A DNA stretch of 64,000 nt, taken from UBA5078 sp051252515. GTDB taxonomy: Bacteria > Pseudomonadota > Gammaproteobacteria > Pseudomonadales > Pseudohongiellaceae. The stretch's first letter is position 1, and each line of letters begins with the position of its first letter. The notes beneath the pieces are model-generated. The model had not been told where the DNA came from and ran no database searches. It was given only the letters and a program-made list of their open reading frames with translations. The stretch covers positions 157,390 through 221,389 of the forward strand of contig JBPOFS010000006.1 of the NCBI GenBank assembly GCA_051252515.1, read 5' to 3'. The translations under genes and the position numbers were made by a program. This document shows, in pieces, positions 44,425 through 52,691 of the stretch.

Positions 44425-44444
44425 AAACTCATCACAAACCGATC

Positions 44445-44468
44445 TCGCCTCCTCATCCTAAGAGGCGA
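44445..44468 (+). terminator. Hairpin after cbrB
   Basis: TCGCCTC and GAGGCGA arms enclose a ten-base loop 20 bases after the cbrB stop. There is only a weak T-run, so termination efficiency is uncertain. Confidence 0.5.
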
Positions 44469-44503
44469 TTACAACCCTATATTGTCCAGTTTTCCTACAA
44501 AAT

Positions 44504-44519
44504 TGTGACTGTAATCACA
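44504..44519. promoter_or_regulatory. CRP/Vfr-type binding site
   Basis: TGTGA-CTGTAA-TCACA is a perfect match to the TGTGA-N6-TCACA core bound by cAMP-receptor proteins. It sits about 160 bases upstream of the sigma-54 promoter and in the cbrB-crcZ gap. Confidence 0.6.
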
Positions 44520-44524
44520 GACAA

Positions 44525-44589
44525 GTTACCGCAATATTAAACTGTTACTGCTACCCATCTACCCACCCAGTTAGAGATGTTAGGTAACA
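44525..44589 (+). promoter_or_regulatory. Candidate CbrB enhancer half-sites
   Basis: GTTACC (44525-44530) and TGTTAC (44543-44548) are exact complements of parts of GGTAACA (44583-44589). Such inverted GTTAC/GTAAC half-sites lie 75-140 bases before the -24 element, the right place for an enhancer bound by CbrB. Assignment is inferred. Confidence 0.45.
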
Positions 44590-44663
44590 CAGTACCAGTT
44601 TTGCACCACTTTAGAACGCCCCAATAAACACTAAGTGATTGTTTTTATTGATATTAAAATAAC

Positions 44664-44679
44664 TGGCACAGTTAGTGCT
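44664..44679 (+). promoter_or_regulatory. Sigma-54 promoter of the crcZ-like sRNA
   Basis: TGGCACAGTTAGTGCT has the full TGGCAC -24 element and a TGC -12 element with exact GG-N10-GC spacing. The predicted start is near 44690, just where the A-rich repeats begin. Confidence 0.75.
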
Positions 44680-44689
44680 CTATTACAGT

Positions 44690-44945
44690 TCATAATAACA
44701 ATAAATAATAACAACGACCGTAAATAATAATAAAAATAGCATTGCTAGATTTGGTGCAAACAACAATAAAAATAATGAAGTAGATTGCCAGTATTAAGAG
44801 AACCTATTTGTTATCTGACTGTCGGTACTGTTTCATAAAAAAATGCTTTGCGGTGCTGTATTTGGTGCCTGATTAGTCTAATAATAATAATAAAACTAAA
44901 TTACCTTCCTTGCGGGGGGGCGGTACTAGCCCCCCAAAGCATTTC
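44690..44945 (+). ncRNA. crcZ: CrcZ-like Hfq/Crc-titrating small RNA
   Basis: The region between cbrB and pcnB has no reading frame but carries repeated AAN-type clusters, at about 44691-44715, 44722-44737, 44757-44780, 44835-44842 and 44879-44900 (for example AATAACAATAAATAATAAC and AACAACAATAAAAATAAT). CrcZ of Pseudomonas lies in this exact locus, is driven by CbrB and sigma-54, and sequesters Hfq/Crc through five or so such motifs. The 3' end is set at the GC-rich hairpin 44915-44935 (GGGGGGC/GCCCCCC); outer arms AAATGCTTTG (44841-44850) and CAAAGCATTT (44935-44944) can also pair. No strong T-run follows, so the end is uncertain. Confidence 0.75.
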
Positions 44946-45092
44946 CTTCTGCTAATTTCCCTAATTTCGGTGTATTATCTCTATCCATTCCCATTGCAAT
45001 TCGCGATGAAACCGTCGCATTCACGTATACATGGGGTAATGCGAGTCACCTCTATACCTAACGTACTTGCAGTTAATGGATTCTAAAACTCG

Positions 45093-46577
45093 ATGCTAAG
45101 AAAGATAAGCAAAGCGCTATTCGGTAAACGCTCAAAAACACAGACGTCCGAGCCAGCAAATCACGCCGCCACAGAGCCGCGTCATAACTCCAAGCCTTCG
45201 CGTGGACGTGCCAGTCTTGATGACCTCGACCTTTCCGGTGCCGATATCATCGAGCGGGACGAACACTGCATATCCCGCAAAGATATCTCTCCCAACGCCC
45301 TAAAAGTGCTTTATCGACTTAATGACGCTGGTTTTAACGCCTTTCTCGTTGGCGGCGGTGTTCGAGACCTATTGCTAGGTGACAAACCTAAAGATTTTGA
45401 TGTCTCCACCAATGCCACTCCAGAGCAGATCAAACAATTATTCCGCAACGCCATGATTATCGGGCGACGCTTTAAAATCATTCATGTTCGGTTTGGCCGC
45501 GAGATCATTGAGGTAACCACCTTCAGAGCGCCTCACGAGCCAGAGAATGAATTCAAAGGCAAGACCACCAATCGCAGCATTAAGGGCCTAGATTCGGCTC
45601 ACTCGAGCGCTGGCTTGATTCTGCGTGACAATGTCTACGGCAATATTAACGAAGACGCGCTACGACGAGACTTCACTGCAAACGCGCTGTATTACACCAC
45701 TGATGGTTTCCGCATCATCGACTTCGCAAACGGCCTTAAAGATATCGATAACCGACTCCTGCGCATGATCGGTGATCCCGCCACTCGCTATAGAGAAGAC
45801 CCTGTGCGCCTGATGCGAGCAGTACGTTTTGCCGCGAAGCTGGGCTTCGACATAGAGAAAAACACCCGCGCGCCAATGGATGAGATGGCCCCGCTCCTTA
45901 GCTCGATTTCATCAGCCCGCCTTTTCGATGAATCTTTGAAGTTCTTAACTGGCGGTAAAGCCGAGAAGACTTTCGCTCTTTTGCGCCAGTTTAAAGTTGG
46001 GCAGGTCTTGTTTCCTGCCACTATGGCAACCACTAAGGATCCTCAAAGTGTTGAAAGCCAATTACTGACTTTGGCGATGCGCAATACCGACCGTAGGCTT
46101 GCACAAGGCAAATCGGTCACTCCGGCATTCCTTTATGCCGCCATACTATGGCCGCCTTTGCAGCAAATTTTAAAACAACACGCAGAAGGTAAGCCCGTCA
46201 GTATTCCCGAGCATCACGAGGCGGCTAACCAAGTGATCTTGAAGCAAATCCAAGTGACTGCCATCCCTAAACGTTTCTCCATTGCCACCAAGGAGATTTG
46301 GGAGCAGCAAATACGTTTGCAGACACGCACCAAACGCGGCGCTGAAACCGCTTTTGCTCACCCAAGGTTCAGAGCGGCCTATGATTTCTTGCTACTTCGA
46401 GAGGATGCAGGGGAAGCGCTCGATGGCGTCGGACAATGGTGGACAGATTTCCAGACTGCCAACGAAGCGCAGCGTGAAGAAATGCTTAACGCATTAGGCA
46501 AAGGCAGCACAACAAAGCGTCGACGTCGCCGCAAGCCTACTAAGAAGCCCAATACAGGAACCGAGGATAACGCGTGA
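45093..46577 (+). CDS. pcnB: Poly(A) polymerase I
   Basis: PcnB adds 3' poly(A) tails that promote RNA decay. The 494-residue protein has the nucleotidyltransferase signature AFLVGGGVRDLLLGDKPKDFDVSTNATP (active-site GG and the DxD pair) near residues 90-115, then RRDFTANALYY and RYREDPVRLMRAVRFAAKLGF. A basic tail (TTKRRRRRKPTKKP) ends it. The order cbrB-pcnB follows Pseudomonas, but folK, normally next, is replaced by a deoxynucleoside kinase whose GTG overlaps this stop. Confidence 0.95.
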   Translation: MLRKISKALFGKRSKTQTSEPANHAATEPRHNSKPSRGRASLDDLDLSGADIIERDEHCISRKDISPNALKVLYRLNDAGFNAFLVGGGVRDLLLGDKPKDFDVSTNATPEQIKQLFRNAMIIGRRFKIIHVRFGREIIEVTTFRAPHEPENEFKGKTTNRSIKGLDSAHSSAGLILRDNVYGNINEDALRRDFTANALYYTTDGFRIIDFANGLKDIDNRLLRMIGDPATRYREDPVRLMRAVRFAAKLGFDIEKNTRAPMDEMAPLLSSISSARLFDESLKFLTGGKAEKTFALLRQFKVGQVLFPATMATTKDPQSVESQLLTLAMRNTDRRLAQGKSVTPAFLYAAILWPPLQQILKQHAEGKPVSIPEHHEAANQVILKQIQVTAIPKRFSIATKEIWEQQIRLQTRTKRGAETAFAHPRFRAAYDFLLLREDAGEALDGVGQWWTDFQTANEAQREEMLNALGKGSTTKRRRRRKPTKKPNTGTEDNA

Positions 46578-47245
46578 ACAACCCAGCGCAGCCACCCTCA
46601 GCGACAAAGCCACGCTATATTGCTGTAGAAGGCCCTATTGGCGTAGGCAAGACCAGCCTGACTAAACGCTTGGCCGAAACGTTCAATTACGAAACGCTGC
46701 TTGAGATGCCAGAAGAGAATCCTTTCCTGGAACGCTTTTATCTCGACCCGCGCCGCAATGCGTTGTCTACCCAGCTATTCTTTCTCTTTCAGCGCTCACG
46801 CCAAATTCAAGATTTACGTCAAGATGATTTGTTTGAGCAAGTGCGAGTAGCCGATTTCCTAATCGATAAAGACCCTCTGTTCGCCCGTCAAAATCTCGAC
46901 GACGATGAGTTTGCGTTGTATCAACAAGTCTATGAACACTTGACCATCGATGCGCCAGTTCCCGACCTTGTACTTTACTTGCAAGCTCCGGCATCAGTTC
47001 TAATCGAGCGGATTCAAAAGCGCGCAATAGTAGCAGAGCAAAACATCCAACCTGAGTACCTAGAACGCCTGAACGAGGCTTACACTGACTTTTTTCACTA
47101 CTATGACAAAAGCCCATTGCTGATCGTTAACTGCGCTGAGATTGACCTAGTGGGCAATGAAGACGATTATCAACTACTCGTCGCACAAATTTTGGCCGGC
47201 ATCAAAGGGACCCACTATTTTAATCCCAAGCCAAGCCTTCTATAG
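46574..47245 (+). CDS. Deoxynucleoside kinase
   Basis: The 223-residue dNK-family enzyme phosphorylates deoxyadenosine/deoxyguanosine-type nucleosides for salvage. P-loop EGPIGVGKTSL lies near residues 19-29. The substrate region ENPFLERFYLDPRRNALSTQLFFLFQR is followed by the lid region KRAIVAEQNIQPEYLERL. The start is GTG inside the pcnB end (GTGA overlap) with GAGG upstream. In several gammaproteobacteria a dGK-like gene sits between folK and panB; here it directly follows pcnB. Confidence 0.88.
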   Translation: MNNPAQPPSATKPRYIAVEGPIGVGKTSLTKRLAETFNYETLLEMPEENPFLERFYLDPRRNALSTQLFFLFQRSRQIQDLRQDDLFEQVRVADFLIDKDPLFARQNLDDDEFALYQQVYEHLTIDAPVPDLVLYLQAPASVLIERIQKRAIVAEQNIQPEYLERLNEAYTDFFHYYDKSPLLIVNCAEIDLVGNEDDYQLLVAQILAGIKGTHYFNPKPSLL

Positions 47246-47265
47246 CACTCAGTGGATGAACTATT

Positions 47266-48099
47266 ATGAGCTCTCAAGCATCACCTAACGTTCCCCAGAC
47301 TACCCGCCGTGCAACGACTTTAAGCACGCTGCTCAAAATGAAGCAAAGAGGCGAGAAGTTCACCTGCCTCACAGCCTATGACGCTTGCTTCTCTAGTCTT
47401 GTCGGCGAGGCTGGCGTTGATGCCATCCTTATTGGCGACAGCCTTGGCATGGTCTTACAGGGCCACGACAGCACCCTGCCAGTCACCATGGACGATATGG
47501 TCTACCACATCAGTTCCGTCAAACGCGGCAATAAGGGCGCCTTCCTAATCGGCGATATGCCGTTCATGAGCTATGCCTCTGAGACGCAGACTCTCGAGAA
47601 CGCTGCAACACTGATGCGCGCTGGTGCGCAGATGATCAAAATTGAAGGCGGTGCTTGGATTGCCAACTCTACGCACTTGCTAGCCGAACGTGGCATTCCA
47701 GTCTGTGCGCATATGGGACTAACGCCACAATCGATCAATCGTATTGGCGGTTACCATGTGCAAGGCCGAGACCCACACCAAGCCGAGAGCATGTTAGCGG
47801 AAGCGAAATTATTAGAGGCCTCCGGCGCCAGCATGTTGCTGCTCGAATGCGTACCTCAAGCGCTGGCTAAAACACTTAGCGAATCGGTCAGCATTCCCGT
47901 CATCGGCATTGGTGCGGGGCCCGATACCGATGCACAAGTCATGGTCTTACATGATCTGCTTGGGATATCGCCTATCACTCCAAAGTTTGTTAAGAATTTC
48001 CTAACGGACTCTGATGATGGTATTCCTGGCGCCTTACGCGCATTTGTACAGCAGGTGAAAGACAAGAAGTTTCCCGCTCCAGAACACTGTTTCGACTAA
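47266..48099 (+). CDS. panB: 3-methyl-2-oxobutanoate hydroxymethyltransferase
   Basis: PanB makes ketopantoate from 2-oxoisovalerate in pantothenate synthesis. The 277-residue protein has FTCLTAYDACFSSLVGEAGVD, ILIGDSLGMVLQGHDSTLPVTMDDM, the Mg/substrate segment KIEGGAW and IPVIGIGAGPDTDAQVMVLHDLLG. It is 10 bases before panC. Confidence 0.97.
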   Translation: MSSQASPNVPQTTRRATTLSTLLKMKQRGEKFTCLTAYDACFSSLVGEAGVDAILIGDSLGMVLQGHDSTLPVTMDDMVYHISSVKRGNKGAFLIGDMPFMSYASETQTLENAATLMRAGAQMIKIEGGAWIANSTHLLAERGIPVCAHMGLTPQSINRIGGYHVQGRDPHQAESMLAEAKLLEASGASMLLLECVPQALAKTLSESVSIPVIGIGAGPDTDAQVMVLHDLLGISPITPKFVKNFLTDSDDGIPGALRAFVQQVKDKKFPAPEHCFD

Positions 48100-48109
48100 G
48101 AGAGCCCCC

Positions 48110-48964
48110 ATGCAACACCTAACGAGCACTGAAGGCTTACGCGAAACCTTGTCAGGGTTTCGCCGGCAAGGGCACTCCATCGCTTTAGTGCCCACTATGG
48201 GTAATCTGCATACGGGCCATATACATCTTGTAGAAACTGCACGGGCGCACGCCGATATTGTTGTCAGCACGATTTTCGTAAATCCAATGCAGTTCGGCAA
48301 GAATGAAGATCTCGATTCCTACCCACGGACACTCGAACAAGATAAAGAAAAATTATCAGCAGCCCAGTGTGATGTATTGTTCACCCCCAGCGTTGATGAA
48401 ATGTACCCAACGGGTCATGAGAACAACACTGTTGTTTCAGTACCTAAGGTCTCGCAACGCTATTGCGGTTCAAGCCGGCCAGGACATTTCGATGGTGTCT
48501 CCACTATCGTGTCCAAACTCTTCAATATCGTACAGCCCGATACTGCACTGTTCGGCTTGAAAGACTACCAACAGTTTCTCGTCATCCAAAAAATGGTCTC
48601 AGACCTTTGCATGCCGGTTGCGTTAATTGGCGTCCCCACTCAACGCGAAGCCAGTGGCCTTGCTTTGAGTTCGCGCAACGGTTACCTCACGGCAGCGGAG
48701 AAAAAAATCGCGACAGCGCTGATAGAAACCCTAAGATCGTCAGCCCAAGCACTCGAAAACGGAGACCCCGTCTCGGCAGTAGAGACTCAGGCAAACCAGC
48801 GCTTAACAAAAGCAGGTTTCACACCCGATTATTTTTCAGTCTGCCAAGCTCATACCCTCAATCCGGCCACGCAGGAAGACACAGAACTCGTCATCCTTGC
48901 GGCAGCCTACTTGGGTAAAACCCGACTAATCGATAATATTCGAGTACAACGCCCAGTTGCTTAA
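48110..48964 (+). CDS. panC: Pantothenate synthetase
   Basis: PanC joins pantoate and beta-alanine with ATP. The 284-residue protein has VPTMGNLHTGHIHLVETA (HxGH at about 32-35), STIFVNPMQFGKNEDLDSYPRTLEQD, LFGLKDYQQFLVIQKM and the KMSKS-like SSRNGYL. It is co-transcribed with panB. panD is not in the window. Confidence 0.97.
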   Translation: MQHLTSTEGLRETLSGFRRQGHSIALVPTMGNLHTGHIHLVETARAHADIVVSTIFVNPMQFGKNEDLDSYPRTLEQDKEKLSAAQCDVLFTPSVDEMYPTGHENNTVVSVPKVSQRYCGSSRPGHFDGVSTIVSKLFNIVQPDTALFGLKDYQQFLVIQKMVSDLCMPVALIGVPTQREASGLALSSRNGYLTAAEKKIATALIETLRSSAQALENGDPVSAVETQANQRLTKAGFTPDYFSVCQAHTLNPATQEDTELVILAAAYLGKTRLIDNIRVQRPVA

Positions 48965-49100
48965 GAATTCCCATTAAATTGCGGCCTATCTCGATTTTAC
49001 TCCCTGCCTAAAACCTGCTAAAACCTATAGTTCAACTACAGATGCAACGCTAGCGAAATCCATTCTCGCCGCCTGCGAAAACCAGCAGAAGGACCTATCG

Positions 49101-51038
49101 ATGTCTGACAATCGTGTATACCCAGTTTCCGAGACTTTGGCCGCTACAAGCCTCATTCGCAAAGAAGATTATCAACAGCTCTACCAACAATCTATTCATG
49201 ACCCTGAACTGTTTTGGACTAAGCAAGCTAAAGAGGTTCTTGATTGGATAGAACCTTGGGAGCAACTCCAAAGCGGAGACTTTAAGGACGCCTCCAACCA
49301 ATGGTTTGTTGGTGGCAAACTCAATGTCAGTGTTAACTGCATCGATCGACACCTGCCTCAACGCGCACAACAAACGGCCATCATTTGGGAAGGGGATCAC
49401 CCCGATAACAGCGAACACATCACCTACCAAACACTCTACGAACGCACCTGTAAAATGGCCAATGTGCTACGCGCTCGTGGAGTAAAGAAAGGCGATCGCG
49501 TCAGCATATATATGCCGATGATTCCCGAAGCCTGTTATGCCATGTTGGCATGTGCGCGAATTGGCGCTGTGCATTCGGTCGTATTTGGAGGCTTCTCTCC
49601 CGAAGCTATTAAAGATCGCATACTCGATTCAGATTGCCGAGTCGTGATCACGGCAGACCAAGGCTTGCGCGGCGGCAAGTCAATACCATTGAAGCATAAC
49701 GTCGACAAAGCCTTAGAGCATTGCCCCAACGTCCACACCGTCTTGGTTATAAAACACACCGGGGCTGAGGTGACATGGCATGAAGCACGTGATGTGGATT
49801 ACCACGAGTTCGCCAAAACTGTCAGCACCGAGTGTGAACCAGAAGTCATGGACGCCGAAGACCCGCTCTTTATTCTCTACACTTCTGGGTCCACCGGAAA
49901 ACCCAAAGGGGTTCTGCATACCTCTGCTGGCTACCTGCTTATGGCCGCGATGACCCACCGCTATGTCTTCGACTACCAAGAAGGTGACGTCTATTGGTGT
50001 ACTGCGGATGTGGGCTGGGTTACTGGACATAGTTATATCGTGTACGGCCCTTTAGCCAATGGTGCCACGACACTGGTTTTTGAAGGTGTCCCAACCTACC
50101 CTGATGCGTCACGTTTTTGGCAAGTCATCGACAAACATCAAGTGAATTCATTTTACACAGCGCCCACTGCCATTAGGGCCTTGATGTCTGCGGGCGATGC
50201 CCCTGTAAAAAGCACCTCGCGACAATCACTGCGATTATTGGGGTCCGTGGGCGAACCCATCAACCCTGAAGCCTGGCAGTGGTATTACGATGTCATCGGA
50301 GAGGCTCGCTGCCCTATTGTGGATACGTGGTGGCAAACCGAAACCGGCAGCATCATGATAACGCCATTGCCTGGCGTAACCGATCTAAAACCAGGTTCTG
50401 CGACTCTCCCTTTCTTTGGCGTTCAGCCTGCATTACTCGATAGCAATGGGGAAGAATTAAAAGGACCCGCCACAGGCAACCTAGTCATCTGTGCTAGTTG
50501 GCCAAGCCAGATTCGCTCAGTCTTTGGCGATCACCAACGCTGCATTGACACTTATTTTAAACCCTACCCTGGCTATTATTTTGCCGGCGATAGCGCACGT
50601 CGCGATGCCGATGGTTATTACTGGGTAACAGGGCGAGTGGATGACGTGATCAATGTGTCAGGGCACCGATTGGGCACCGCCGAGATAGAGAGCGCGCTAG
50701 TGTTGCACCCGAAGGTAGCCGAGGCCGCTGTCGTTGGTTTTCCTCATGACATTAAAGGCCAAGGGATCTACGCCTATGTCACGCTTATGCAGAACGAAGA
50801 AGAAAGTGACGAACTGCGTAAACACTTACTTGCCTTTGTAGCCGAGGAGATTGGTGCTTTCGCAAGACCGGAAATCATTCAATTTGCACCGGGCCTACCC
50901 AAGACTCGTTCTGGAAAAATCATGCGGCGCATTCTAAGAAAAATCGCTGCAAACGAGCTTGAGAACATGGGCGATACATCGACGCTTGCAGATCCATCCG
51001 TGGTAGATCAATTGATCGATAATAGAGTGAACCGTTAA
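49101..51038 (+). CDS. acs: Acetyl-CoA synthetase
   Basis: Acs activates acetate to acetyl-CoA via acetyl-AMP. The 645-residue protein has the ATP loop YTSGSTGKPKG, the acetate-pocket Trp in VDTWWQTETGS, GEPINPEAWQWYY, the hinge region VTGRVDDVINVSGHRLGTAEIE and the acetylatable Lys in PKTRSGKIMRRILRK. The Trp favours acetate over propionate. It lies 19 bases before the thiolase gene, suggesting acetate is fed into C4 (acetoacetyl-CoA) metabolism. Confidence 0.95.
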   Translation: MSDNRVYPVSETLAATSLIRKEDYQQLYQQSIHDPELFWTKQAKEVLDWIEPWEQLQSGDFKDASNQWFVGGKLNVSVNCIDRHLPQRAQQTAIIWEGDHPDNSEHITYQTLYERTCKMANVLRARGVKKGDRVSIYMPMIPEACYAMLACARIGAVHSVVFGGFSPEAIKDRILDSDCRVVITADQGLRGGKSIPLKHNVDKALEHCPNVHTVLVIKHTGAEVTWHEARDVDYHEFAKTVSTECEPEVMDAEDPLFILYTSGSTGKPKGVLHTSAGYLLMAAMTHRYVFDYQEGDVYWCTADVGWVTGHSYIVYGPLANGATTLVFEGVPTYPDASRFWQVIDKHQVNSFYTAPTAIRALMSAGDAPVKSTSRQSLRLLGSVGEPINPEAWQWYYDVIGEARCPIVDTWWQTETGSIMITPLPGVTDLKPGSATLPFFGVQPALLDSNGEELKGPATGNLVICASWPSQIRSVFGDHQRCIDTYFKPYPGYYFAGDSARRDADGYYWVTGRVDDVINVSGHRLGTAEIESALVLHPKVAEAAVVGFPHDIKGQGIYAYVTLMQNEEESDELRKHLLAFVAEEIGAFARPEIIQFAPGLPKTRSGKIMRRILRKIAANELENMGDTSTLADPSVVDQLIDNRVNR

Positions 51039-51057
51039 TCACTCGGGGGAAAGTTAT

Positions 51058-52236
51058 ATGCAGGATGTCTACATAATAGCAGCGGGCCGCAGCCCCATAG
51101 GTAATTTCAGTGGTTCTTTGGCAGATCTCTCGGCCGTCGACTTAGGCAGTCAACTGCTCAAACAATTGTTATTACAAAACAAAATCGACCCTGCATTGGT
51201 AGACGAGGTAATACTGGGCCATGTTCTCACGGCGGGGTGCGGTCAGAACACGGCTCGGCAGGCAAGTATTCATGCTGGCATAGGCATCGCCACACCGGCC
51301 ATGACGATCAATAAAGTCTGCGGCTCGGCCTTAAAAGCGGTTCACCTAGGCGCACAAGCTATCGCACTAGGTGATGCTCAGATGGTTATCGCCGGGGGCA
51401 TGGAAAGCATGAGCCAATCAGCCCACGTGTTGCCTCAAGGCCGCCGCGGTAAAAAGATGGGGAACTGGGAGCTAGTCGACTCCATGCTCCATGACGGCTT
51501 GCAGGATGCTTTCAATCATTATCATATGGGCATTACTGCCGAAAATCTGGCAAGTCAGTACGCCATCACTAGAGAGGAGCAAGATGCTTTTGCGCTAGCC
51601 TCGCAGCAAAAAGCCAGTTCGGCTATCAAAGCGAACCGATTTGCTGACGAAATAGTGCCTATGAGTGTTCCGCAACGCCGTGGCGATCCTATCTGCGTCA
51701 GCCAAGACGAAGGGCCACGCCCTGAAGCTAGCATTGAGCTACTCACTAGGCTAAAGGCAGCATTTAAAAAGGAAGGCTCTGTCACGGCTGGCAATTCCTC
51801 GGGATTAAACGATGGGGCGGCGGCCGTGATACTTTGCAACAAAGCCATGCTTTCACGATTAGGGTGCAAGCCATTGGCTCGCATTGCCGGCTATGCAAAT
51901 GCGGCGGTTGATCCCTCAGTTATGGGAATAGCACCTGTCAGTGCAACTCGCCTGTGTTTACAAAAATCGGGATGGGAGCTTGCTGATGTCGATCTAATCG
52001 AAGCGAATGAGGCATTTGCTGTGCAATCTTTGGCAGTGGGCAAGGAGCTGCAATGGGACCCCAGTAAAGTAAACGTCAATGGCGGGGCCATTGCCCTAGG
52101 TCACCCCATTGGCGCTTCGGGTGCTCGCGTATTAGTTTCTTTAATTCATGAAATGATTAAGCGAGACGTGCACAAAGGAATTGCCACACTCTGTATCGGA
52201 GGGGGTCAAGGAGTGGCGATCGCTATCGAACGTTGA
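51058..52236 (+). CDS. Acetyl-CoA acetyltransferase (thiolase)
   Basis: This is a 392-residue PhaA/AtoB-type thiolase. The nucleophile Cys is in NKVCGSALKAVHLG (about 88), the His in ALGHPIGASGARV (about 347) and the second Cys in TLCIGGGQGVA (about 377). It condenses two acetyl-CoA or runs in reverse. It follows acs, and its 3' end overlaps the convergent GNAT gene by 31 bases. Confidence 0.94.
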   Translation: MQDVYIIAAGRSPIGNFSGSLADLSAVDLGSQLLKQLLLQNKIDPALVDEVILGHVLTAGCGQNTARQASIHAGIGIATPAMTINKVCGSALKAVHLGAQAIALGDAQMVIAGGMESMSQSAHVLPQGRRGKKMGNWELVDSMLHDGLQDAFNHYHMGITAENLASQYAITREEQDAFALASQQKASSAIKANRFADEIVPMSVPQRRGDPICVSQDEGPRPEASIELLTRLKAAFKKEGSVTAGNSSGLNDGAAAVILCNKAMLSRLGCKPLARIAGYANAAVDPSVMGIAPVSATRLCLQKSGWELADVDLIEANEAFAVQSLAVGKELQWDPSKVNVNGGAIALGHPIGASGARVLVSLIHEMIKRDVHKGIATLCIGGGQGVAIAIER

Positions 52237-52688
52237 TACATCGTCACGATTTCACGAGAAGGTAGCATCACGCTTTCTATCGCCGTGAAACCCATGCTCT
52301 GTGCGAAGAGATGCCCTATCTTATTGCTAGGGCGATCGTGCACATGGCAAACCATAAGAGCTTTGCTCTGCGCTTGCGCTTTCTCCACACACGCCTCTAA
52401 TAGTTCAGTGCCTCGACCCTGCCTGCGATAAGCGTTATCAACCATAATTCGATCGATAAATACAAACTCTTCAAAGCGCATCGAGAACCATTGGTAACTG
52501 AAATGATCAAGACCTTGACCGGAACTCATGCCCTGAGCGAAGGCAATCAAACGTCCCTTTTCGGTTAAATCAAAATGATAGTCGCACAGCTTTGCAGTTT
52601 CGACGAAGACACTTTCAACTAGCGACAATGCCTCAGGCGCTGCCTTCTCGTTGAGCCGTTGCCTCTCAGCAACAATTCCTTTAGACAT
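52206..52688 (-). CDS. GNAT-family N-acetyltransferase
   Basis: The 160-residue protein has the GNAT acetyl-CoA motif RIMVDNAYRRQGRGTELLEACVEKAQ (about 88-113; note the R/Q-x-x-G-x-G/A core QGRGT) and the following beta-bulge region ALMVCHVHDRPSNKIGHLFAQSMGF. The substrate is unknown. Its ribosome site (AAGGGG) lies at the SulP stop three bases away, so it is the last gene of the pdo-sqr-sulP operon. Confidence 0.82.
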   Translation of the reverse strand: MSKGIVAERQRLNEKAAPEALSLVESVFVETAKLCDYHFDLTEKGRLIAFAQGMSSGQGLDHFSYQWFSMRFEEFVFIDRIMVDNAYRRQGRGTELLEACVEKAQAQSKALMVCHVHDRPSNKIGHLFAQSMGFTAIESVMLPSREIVTMYQRSIAIATP

Positions 52689-52691
52689 CTG

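Noticed and set aside
44690..44900. A-rich triplet repeats read as a CRISPR array or microsatellite
   Set aside because: There are no equal-length repeats with unique spacers; clusters are irregular and fit AAN Hfq-type motifs.
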